DNA of 64,000 bases, from positions 1 to 64,000 of the forward strand of contig JAKCWG010000866.1 of NCBI GenBank assembly GCA_021464415.1, read 5' to 3'. Source of the stretch: Lonicera japonica (lineage: Eukaryota > Streptophyta > Magnoliopsida > Dipsacales > Caprifoliaceae). Position numbers and translations under genes: made by a program. Of the stretch, positions 55,501 to 64,000 are shown piece after piece (within the stretch, counting starts at the first letter, position 1; every line of letters begins with the position of its first letter). The notes beneath the pieces are model-generated. The model was not told where the DNA came from. It did not search any database and saw nothing but the letters and a program-made list of their open reading frames with translations.

Positions 55501-55512
55501 TTTGGAAAACAT
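52508..55512 (-). pseudogene. B2: internally deleted polyprotein (movement protein to coiled coil fused to C-terminal domain)
   Basis: ATG at 55512 (MFSKSKSMS). The 502-codon movement-protein frame stays open to a TAA at 54004-54006, then the frame continues from 54003. At about 53447 the coiled-coil part (FYHTETPE) is joined in frame to PLEAITLLPEELQ of the C-terminal domain, removing coat region, knuckle, protease, RT and RNase H (about 3.8 kb). A 1-base deletion near 52775 shifts the frame before the acidic tail and TAG at 52508. Without polymerase this copy could not replicate by itself. Confidence 0.88.
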
Positions 55513-56126
55513 TTTTAGAAAATAGGCAATTTATGACAACAAGGATTTTTGGTGATAAATCATGCTTTCAATAGCAGATCAGTAAAACTTTTCCTGATAA
55601 CAGCGAAACAATATTTTTAAGTAGATCAAGGATCCAAAGACGACCTTCTATTACAACAAAATCTATAATCTCATATTTGACCACAATCTGCGAGCATTTA
55701 TCAGACATACACACGGCTGTCCATCACCTAAAAACCTGGCGCTCAAACACCTGTCCATATATGATAGTATAAAGTTTTGTGTAAACAAAAGATTTATACA
55801 AGTGTTCAAAAAAATAGAACGAACGTGTTCTGATACAGGAGATTCACACAACTTGATCTGAGTGTTCTGATGTGAGAGATCCATACAAGATGGCAGTCAT
55901 AGAGAATACTAAAATCAGATGAAGATAGTAAGTGGTAGCTGTAGAGCATAGTTATCATTCTTCAGATTTTTCATACTAATCATAGTATAAATATCACTGA
56001 AAAAACTGTTTCAAGATCAAGAAAAATATTAGTCATTTATTATAGAAAGAATTGCTTATAACCAAAATCCTTAAGGTCATAAATTAACCTTAATAGACTA
56101 CTCACACATAGACATTAAAACAACAA
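55513..56126 (-). other. B2 viral leader
   Basis: AT-rich leader of about 615 bases. It is co-linear with the B1 leader apart from the missing 95-base duplication and scattered substitutions. Short ORFs within it are not conserved enough to call. Confidence 0.75.
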
Positions 56127-56138
56127 CCTCTGATACCA
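56127..56138 (-). promoter_or_regulatory. B2 primer-binding site
   Basis: The minus strand reads TGGTATCAGAGG at the head of the B2 leader. Confidence 0.85.
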
Positions 56139-56810
56139 AGATAGGGGGATCTTATCTGTAGCTAAGGACTATGCAATAAGGGGGAAGAGCCACATTCTAA
56201 ATAGGGATATTATGAAACAAGAACATAAGATAGGGGGACACATAATAGTAATAGAAGAGTATAGGCATAGATAAAAACTTAGTAGACTTTCATTGAAAAC
56301 TTACAAACTTACAAATGAGACTTTTAGAGAGAGAACTCTTAGAAACACGCAACCATATTCAAGCCTGAATCTTGGATTTTAGGACCATTACACGCTATAT
56401 ATTTGCAATGTCTACATATATAGCGTATTATTCGTATCTTATAATGAGTTAATATGTAAAGGGATAAAACTACGTTATCCGTAGCTTTATCTATGCTCAA
56501 ATGTTTTGCTTTCCACACATTATCGTTTAGAAGTGTTTAGATCAGTGATGGTTAACCATGATTCAAATTATGGTTGATCTGATACAACCATAATAGGTTC
56601 TTGGAATCTTTGTCCATATATTAAGAATACCACTATTTAGAGTGTGTCTCTTCCCCCCTTTCTGTTTTTAGTATTTCAAACGTAGTTTCAAAGGTATTTT
56701 TGTTTATTAGGAACCAAGCATACATAACCTTTCAAAAACAAAGATAATAATCTCAGATTTGAGACATGACGTTTTTTTATAGAGCTTTCAATAGCAACTC
56801 AGGATTGTTT
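56139..56810. other. Viral terminal fragment plus filler between B2 and B3
   Basis: 56139-56353 is viral transcript-start sequence (minus orientation) cut off before the TATA box at ACACGCAACCATATTCAA. 56354-56810 is mostly unrecognised AT-rich sequence with a perfect 10-base inverted repeat (ACGCTATATA...TATATAGCGT). A short plus-oriented viral piece, CTATTTAGAGTGTGTCTC, lies at about 56634. No gene was seen. Viral copy B3 starts abruptly at about 56811. Confidence 0.6.
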
Positions 56811-58043
56811 TTCAAGTAAAATGCAGAGGTACTTGAGAACAAGATCTTTTCCTCTAGACCGAAGGGTACGGTTGAGAACTGTATTTTGGAGTTCTTCTGG
56901 AAGGAGAGTTATAGCTTCAAGGGGTTCTGGTGTAGGGTTTAGCTCAGAAAACTGGAATGGTTTGGGAAATGGAGAAGGGTTTGATGAGCTGGCCATTTCA
57001 GTAGGAGATATCTGGGTTAAGGTATAGACAATTGGAAGGCTTGATGGAATATGGAGAAGGGGGCTATTGTATTTATAGGGTTTGCAAAACGGTTCCTTTT
57101 CAAAAGGAGCAATGTGGGATACAAAGCTTAATTGTGCGGGTTTGCTTAGCTGAGGGGGTTTTCTTGAAAAGAAATCAGCAATCACATTATTTTTGCCTTT
57201 AAGGTGCTTGACTTCATAATCCCATTGGGAAAACCATTCTGCCCAACGAAGTAACTGAGAATTCAGAATCTGCTTATTTTTGAATTGGATCATTGCTGGA
57301 AAGGATGACATGTCCATTTCGATCTTAAAATGGTAACCAATCAAATGAAATTGAAATTTCTCAATTCCTCTTCTCACTACAAGGATTTCCTTAAAGGTGC
57401 TGTGATAGTGAAGTTCACCTTGCTTAAATCTTCCTGACTTATATCCGCATGGAGTTCGAATACCATTATTTTCTTCAAGAAGTATTGCTGCCCAAAATTC
57501 ATTACTCGCATCAGTTTGAAGAATTCTCTGACCTGTTGAGGGAATTTACAAATCTGGGAGTTGTGAGGTAAGAGCTTTCAGCTTTTGAACTGCTTCAGCT
57601 TGGGCCTTGGACCAAGGTGGTGGAGACTTCTTGAGAAGAGCTGACAGAGGAGTTGTATAGGATACAACTTTTGGTATAAACTGGGACATATAGTTAACCA
57701 AACCAAGGAATTGCTGAATCTGCGTCCTTATTGTTATCTTATCAGGAAACTTCTGGAGATCTTTTGAGATATGCTCTTGAAGTTGAATCTTGCTGTTCCT
57801 GATTTTCATTCCTAAAAAATCAATCTTAGGAGTTCCAATAATCATTTTCCTTTCTGACAACATGATTCCATGGGTGAGCACAATATGATGAAAATGGTGG
57901 AGTAGCTGCAGGTGTTCAGCTTCATTGGGGCTAAATAAAAGGATATCATCGATAAAAATCAATGCATTTGCAGCAATCGGTTCAAAGATTGTCATCATAG
58001 TCTTCTGAAAGATGGAAGGAGCATTTTTGAGTCCAAAGGGCAT
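56811..58043 (-). pseudogene. B3: RT catalytic part, RNase H and start of C-terminal domain
   Basis: MPFGLKNAPSIFQKTM, FIDDILLFS and QQFLGLVNYMSQFIP are open to a TAA at 57546-57548 (Gln to stop). RNase H follows (LQTDASNEFWAAILLE, FKIEMDMSSF, NNVIADFFSR) and the C-terminal domain begins MASSSNPSPFPK before ending at the truncation near 56811. Confidence 0.86.
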
Positions 58044-61000
58044 TACAGTCCACTAGTAATGGAAACCAGGGATACAAAAGGCGGTTTTCGGGCGATCATC
58101 AGGGTGAATACCAAGTTGCCAAAATCCAGCTTTTAGATTAAACTTGGAGAAGATATTGGCATTGGAAAGATGACTAAACAGGGAATGCTTTTGGGGTAAT
58201 GGGAACTTATCACTGGCTAGAAAATAATTCAACGGCTGGTAATTGATAACAAGCCGCATCTTTCCTCGAATTCGTTCAGAACGTTTATTGGCATAAAAGG
58301 CTTCACAAGCCCATGGAGAAGTGGTTTCTTCAATCAACTGCTGCTGTTTGAGAGATTGGAGTTCCTTGAGAGCAAGTGCTTGGTGTTCTGGATTCATACC
58401 AGAATGGGAGGCTCTAGTAGGATTGACATCTTCATTCAGCTTGAAAGGAAGAGTAACAAAGAATTTGCTATTTCTCCATAAAGGGTTCTGACATTTGGTG
58501 AGGAATTCTGTATGACTTTCTGCACAGGACATAGTGATCATCTTCTTACGAATCGTATCAACAGAGATACCTGGATCAATTGGGAGCAACGGTGCTGATT
58601 GATAAAAGTCAAGAGCTACTTGTAGATCATGCCATGGGAGGAATGATTTCTTGTGACATAAACCATTATCAAGGAATTGGACTGGCAGCTTCTTTATCAA
58701 ATCCCATCCAATCATAATTTCCTTCATAGTAACAGGAGTTCCATAAACAGGATGTTTAACACGGAGACCTGGGAAAATCTGGATTAAGATTGGTTTGGTA
58801 ACCTTGTCAACATACATGATTTCACCATTAGCAACTCGGAATGCTATGTTGCACGGTTTCCAAAGATTGACTGGTAAGAGTGAGGGATTGATCATGGTTC
58901 TTGAGGCACCGGTATCAAAAAGAGCAAGGACCTTGATTGGCTTTGAATAAGCTTCTGGGAAAAGCTTAACATAAGCATGAGGAGTTTGAGCCGCAAGGAG
59001 TTCTTCTTGATTTGAGCAAGTTAATTGCTGTAAGTGCAAAGCTTCATCACTCGGGAGAGAGGACATAGAACTTTCATTGTCACTAGGAGGTTCAGTTTCA
59101 GCTTCTGATGGTTCAGAATCGGTATAAGCAATTTTCATTAGGCTTTCTAGAGAAGCTTCATCTTTTGCAGACTCAACATCGGATTCTGCTATATCGGGAG
59201 CAAGCTTATGTAAAAGTGCCATAAACTGAGCTTTCTTTTCACCATTTGGACAATTCTTCGCATAGTGGCCTGGCCTTTTGCAAATAAAACATTTATCAGT
59301 CTTTTTTCCATGGAAAGCTTTCTTCTTAACAAACTTGAAGTTCTTGAACTTCTTCTTCTTCTGCTTGTATGGCTTAGCAAAGTCATTTGAGGAATGCTTT
59401 GTTGATCGAGAAGATTTTATAAACTTCTTCTTGTAGTGACGCTTATGCTGAGAGCAATCACATCCTTCTTTGTTCTTACATTTTATCTTCCAATGATCTT
59501 TGTTGCAGGATTTGGAGAGCATTTTGCTGGTTTTCTCCATTTCATCCATTAACTTTTTCTGGTTACAAATTCTTTCAACAGAATATGTAAGGAGCTCATA
59601 AATACGACCCAAAGAAAGGGTTTTTAGTTCTAGCTTTTGGATTTTCAGCAATTTTTCTGCTTCAGAGACAAGAGCATCTGGAAAGGATTGGAAGAAAATC
59701 TGCTTGAGATTTGGATCATCAATTCCACCAAGGATGTAAAAGCGTTTTGACATTTTGTCATAATGTCGTTCAAGATCAGCTTCTTGAAGAGAACAACACT
59801 TCATACCCATAAACTCAGAACGGGCTATCTCACCAAATTTGGACAGAGTTTCGACAAACTCGTTGTAAATGGTACCAAGGAATACATCAGGAGAGGTGAC
59901 TTGCTGTAATTGAAGTTGTCTGTATTCTTGAAGAGAATCGTAACAATCATGCAAACGTCCAGTTAAGCGAGCAAGGAATCGCTTAAACACTGACTGGAGA
60001 TCATAAAGTTCATTATCTGCAATTATCCAAGCTTTAAACTGGAAAAAGCGGTCACGCCAAAACTTAGGCTTAACATCATCTAGGGTAAAACACAGATGAT
60101 TTTCTTGGTGATGATTATTTTGAGCTGGAGGGGGAACATGATTTGGTTGAGAGTTATCAGGTGGGTCTTCAACCATTGGTTCTGTGGTTTCATCAGTTGG
60201 TTGGGTACCTGAGGCTTGAGCTGAGTACATTTGTTCAAATGAACTAAACAAATCATCTGACTCAGTTCTAACAGGGGTATGATCAGGAAGGGTAAGGGCT
60301 CTTAAGAAAGAGGCTATCTGATTGACTGGTTGGCTTTTTGGAATTTCCATTGCAAACATATCCAAAGGTTTGGTAGAGGCACCTTGGATAACATCAGTAG
60401 CATCAGATGGGTGACGACAAGCTTCTGGATTGGTTGCTGGAGAGGTAGTGGTTGATTTTATGGTAGAGATGGGAGAAGGTGATGGTTCTTTAAGAACAAT
60501 TCCACGGGCTTTTCCGGCTGTAGAAGGTGCTGGGACACTACGTAGAGGAGTGGTGGCTGTTTGAACCTGGGAAGGGTGTTTGACTCTGAAAGTGTAATTT
60601 GGCTTGTATGTGGGTTGAGGAGGCTTGGGTTTCGGAGGAGATGACCAAGGAGGTAATCTTCTCTTGGGTGGTTCATCCCATAGATTTAGGGTAGATGAAT
60701 GAGGATTAGCGAGAGTGTATTCAGCTGGCTTGAAGGTATTTTGTTCTGGTGTTTCTGTAGGGTAGAAGATAGAAACATCAGGGATGTCACGAGTATTTTG
60801 GAAAAGGGATTTGGGTAATAGTTTTTCATGCGTGTAAGCATACTTTTCATACTCACTTCTTTCAATCGATTCAAGTTGAGCTTGGAGAGCTCGTTTTTCT
60901 GTTTCCTTTTCACGAAAGAAGTTTACTATGGCAGCAAAATCATGGACTGTCGTGGCCATATAATGCATCTGTTCATTTAAGGTTTTGATTCTAATTTTGA

Positions 61001-62727
61001 TATCAACAATCATGTCAGGGATGGTGGAAAGAGAGGAAATTATCCTATTCATTTGTTGTGTTTGCTGGGCAATCTGAGATAGAACCTTATTCAGGGCAAC
61101 TGCATTTTCTACTTGCCAATTCAAAGCTGCTTCAGCTGCTGTAACCTTTTTAACCTGTCCATCGGAACCAATAGAAGTGGGATCTGAAATCTTCCATCTA
61201 TGGCTAGCATGGGTGGTTAGGTTATCAAAATCATCAGCAAGAGGGAAATAAGGCTCTGGGGGATCTGGTTCTTGAGCCATAAAGTAGCATGAAAGTGGTT
61301 CTGGTTGGGGAGGCATTTTTGGGGGAAAAGATGGTGGTTCTTGGCGGTAAGGACGGCCAAGTGCTTTAAGAGCTTTCTGTGTATATGGGGAAAGACGAGG
61401 AGGTGGGTTAGGTGGTGTTGGGTCTTGTGGAGGAGGAAGAGATTTACACTGGGGTATTTCTGGTGGAGGTGTAGGCATGGGCTTATCTCCATAAGTGACA
61501 TAATAATTAAATTTTCCACTGGGTTCTCCTAAGATATCAACACTACGATCACCTGCTTCATAGCGTTCTTCGAGAATTTCTTGGGAATTTAAGGCTTTTC
61601 CAGCCTTTTGCTTCCTGTACCTTTTCAACTCTTTTGGATCAAAGTCAGCTTCAAAAGCTAACTCATTACAAGCATCACAATAACAAGTATCATACCAAAT
61701 ATGACCATTGGAATCTTTGGCTTCATATACTGGTAGACCTTCTTTATCAAAGTACAAAATTACCATAGGTTCATTCTTGAGAATTGGATCGGATGGCAAC
61801 TTTCTGATTTCATGCATCATCATGAGTTCAGTTTGGAATGGGTTTCGCTCTGGGGAAACTGGGATATTCTTTTTACTGAATCTCATTTCTATTTGCTTGT
61901 CGGCCCTGCGGGTATAGGTTGGATTTGTCTGTTGAAAAGACTCGGTGTTGGCTTCTGCATGGAGCTTTTTGTAAGAAGTGACCCAAACTTCTGGCAAGAG
62001 TGTCACAAGTTCATCTCGTGTGAGCTGACGGGGAACATAACTGGCCGTGTGAGCTCTATCGGAATCAATTATGACCATGAGGGCTTCTGATGTGGAAGAA
62101 CCTTGAATGCAAAGATCATAGGAATGATTCTGCACTCGATAGACCATTTGTTGATGGATTGTTGCTGCTGCAGTGCCTGGGATCATAGAGACACCAGAGA
62201 TCTGCACTTGGATCTTTAAGGCAGAGCAAACAAAAGGATCACTGAGGGGGAGATTGAAATTAGGATACAATGAAAAAAACACTGTTCCGGCATTCAACGT
62301 AGCTTGAACATTGCCAAGAATCGCCTGTTGGTAGTTAGTCAACCTGGAATCAACAAGGGCAATACGGGCAACAGCTTCTAAACCTTTGCGACCATGGAAA
62401 GTGATAGCAAAACGGATCGCTCCGAAATGCAAGTGGGTATAGCCTTGTGCTAAGGCCATTCTGGAAATGTCTGAGGAGATGGGAATAGTAAAAAACTGTT
62501 CTTCATGTCCGAATTTGACAAACAAAGAATCAAAAAGAGTACACTGGACAAACTCACGAACTGGAAGTTTTGATTTGTCAGATGTAACTAACTGTCTGAC
62601 TCTTTTTGTGAAGGATTCTGATGAAGGTTTCTGAAAGACATGGTAGGGATTTGTCATGGCTAATTTTGTTTCTGGGATTTGAGTAATTTCATATAATGAC
62701 TCGATCTTATCACTACGGGAACTAGAG
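56811..62727 (-). mobile_element. Endogenous pararetrovirus copy B3 (minus strand, nearly complete coding region)
   Basis: Covers the movement protein (first approximately 37 residues missing) to the start of the C-terminal domain (ends at LLEK). It is co-linear with B1 and far less damaged: nonsense codons at 58053 and 57546 only. At 62727 it joins the inverted partial copy B4. Confidence 0.9.
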
Positions 62728-62735
62728 CCTCCCAT
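58053..62735 (-). pseudogene. B3: movement protein to RT (open frame of about 1560 codons with chimeric start)
   Basis: Open from an ATG at 62735 that lies in antisense B4 sequence (MGGSS) into SRSDKIESLYEITQ of the movement protein. In order: movement protein, GHIWYDTCYCDAC, proline-rich, coiled coil, coat region (LTGRLHDCYDSLQEYRQ), basic stretch, knuckle CFICKRPGHYAKNCP, protease ALFDTGASRTM and RT blocks NYQPLNYF and FNLKAGFWQLG (Asn replaces the catalytic Asp of FDLKAG in other copies). A TAG at 58053-58055 replaces a Trp just before MPFGLKNAP. The first catalytic Asp of RT is therefore lost as well as the frame. Confidence 0.88.
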
Positions 62736-64000
62736 TCTGGTATGAATCCAGAACACCAAGCACTTGCTCTCAAGGAACTCCAATCTCTCAAACAGCAGCA
62801 GTTGATTGAAGAAACCACTTCTCCATGGGCTTGTGAAGCCTTTTATGCCAATAAACGTTCTGAACGAATTCGAGGAAAGATGCGGCTTGTTATCAATTAC
62901 CAGCCGTTGAATTATTTTCTAGCCAGTGATAAGTTCCCATTACCCCAAAAGCATTCCCTGTTTAGTCATCTTTCCAATGCCAATATCTTCTCCAAGTTTA
63001 ATCTAAAAGCTGGATTTTGGCAACTTGGTATTCACCCTGATGATCGCCCGAAAACCGCCTTTTGTATCCCTGGTTTCCATTACTAGTGGACTGTAATGCC
63101 CTTTGGACTCAAAAATGCTCCTTCCATCTTTCAGAAGACTATGATGACAATCTTTGAACCGATTGCTGCAAATGCATTGATTTTTATCGATGATATCCTT
63201 TTATTTAGCCCCAATGAAGCTGAACACCTGCAGCTACTCCACCATTTTCATCATATTGTGCTCACCCATGGAATCATGTTGTCAGAAAGGAAAATGATTA
63301 TTGGAACTCCTAAGATTGATTTCTTAGGAATGAAAATCAGGAACAGCAAGATTCAACTTCAAGAGCATATCTCAAAAGATCTCCAGAAGTTTCCTGATAA
63401 GATAACAATAAGGACGCAGATTCAGCAATTCCTTGGTTTGGTTAACTATATGTCCCAGTTTATACCAAAAGTTGTATCCTATACAACTCCTCTGTCAGCT
63501 CTTCTCAAGAAGTCTCCACCACCTTGGTCCAAGGCCCAAGCTGAAGCAGTTCAAAAGCTGAAAGCTCTTACCTCACAACTCCCAGATTTGTAAATTCCCT
63601 CAACAGGTCAGAGAATTCTTCAAACTGATGCGAGTAAAGAATTTTGGGCAGCAATACTTCTTGAAGAAAAGAATGGTATTCGAACTCCATGCGGATATAA
63701 GTCAAGAAGATTTAAGCAAGGTGAACTTAACTATCACAACACCTTTAAGGAAATCCTTGCAGTGAGAAGAGGAATTGAGAAATTTCAATTTCATTTGATT
63801 GGTTATCATTTTAAGATCGAAATGAACATGTCATCCTTTCCAGCAATGATCCAATTCAAAAATAAGCAGATTCTGAATTCTTAGTTACTTCGTTGGGCAG
63901 AATGGTTTTCCCAATGGGATTATGAAGTCAAGCACCTTAAAGGCAAAAATAATGTGATTGCTGATTTCTTTTCAAGAAAACCCCCTCAGCTAAGCAAACC
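62728..64000 (+). pseudogene. B4: inverted partial copy, RT and RNase H (continues beyond window)
   Basis: Plus-strand sequence nearly identical to the reverse of B3 57140-58411, starting at AGCCTCCCATTCTGG. It contains NYQPLNYF, FNLKAGFWQLG, FIDDILLFS and RNase H LQTDAS. It shares with B3 the TAG at 63084-63086 and the TAA at 63591-63593, and adds a TAG at 63882-63884. Shared defects mean it was copied from B3 (or the reverse) after integration. The right end lies outside the window. Confidence 0.9.

Noticed and set aside
1..64000. tRNA, rRNA or other structural RNA genes
   Set aside because: None was recognised on either strand by eye. The TGGTATCAGAGG motifs are viral primer-binding sites, not tRNA genes.

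Overview
This window is plant nuclear DNA, most likely from a dicot. It has no bacterial signatures. It contains a CACTA (En/Spm) transposon with plant-type ends, remnants of CACTA and Mutator-like transposase genes, an intron-containing Ulp1-type protease pseudogene, and many copies of endogenous plant pararetrovirus (Caulimoviridae). The exact host cannot be named from sequence alone.

Layout. (1) 1-4486: decayed transposon DNA with a Transposase_24-type pseudogene on the minus strand and scattered ATTACTGG/CCAGTAAT palindromic repeats. (2) 4487-33351: a 28.9-kb segment bounded by CACTACA...TGTAGTG termini and a matching 3-bp duplication (ACT). Its two ends carry CTTAGGAGACATAC/GTATGTCTCCTAAG subterminal arrays. 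Most of its interior (about 5442-30116) is a 24.7-kb cluster of pararetroviral copies, here called lineage A. A degenerate TNP2 transposase tail remains at 30278-30676. (3) 33355-43780: a Mutator-like transposase fragment, three copies of a 66-codon coiled-coil gene with a shared promoter region, and a multi-exon Ulp1/C48 protease pseudogene whose long introns are full of the ATTACTGG/CCAGTAAT repeat. (4) 44095-64000: a second pararetroviral cluster, lineage B, clearly diverged from A. It has one full genome-length unit between two primer-binding sites about 8.02 kb apart, a 3.8-kb deletion derivative, a nearly complete copy, and an inverted partial copy that runs off the window end.

Both viral lineages share one architecture: leader, movement protein, H-C-C-C cluster, proline-rich and coiled-coil region, coat region with CCHC knuckle, aspartic protease, reverse transcriptase, RNase H, then a C-terminal domain of about 380 residues. 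Everything can be encoded in one reading frame. There is no integrase and there are no LTRs. A Met-tRNA-type primer-binding site and a TATA promoter sit between the ORF end and the next ORF start, as expected for Caulimoviridae. The single long frame suggests a petuvirus-like virus. The genome size and extra C-terminal domain also fit florendovirus-like relatives, so the genus is left open.

Most copies are broken by nonsense codons, frameshifts, deletions, shuffling and inversions. The exception is the A copy at 22886-29803, whose 2305-codon frame is uninterrupted. It has a 6-base insertion in the reverse transcriptase and lacks its upstream promoter and primer-binding site. Opposed copies and surviving promoters could yield antisense or double-stranded viral RNA. 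That point is inference.
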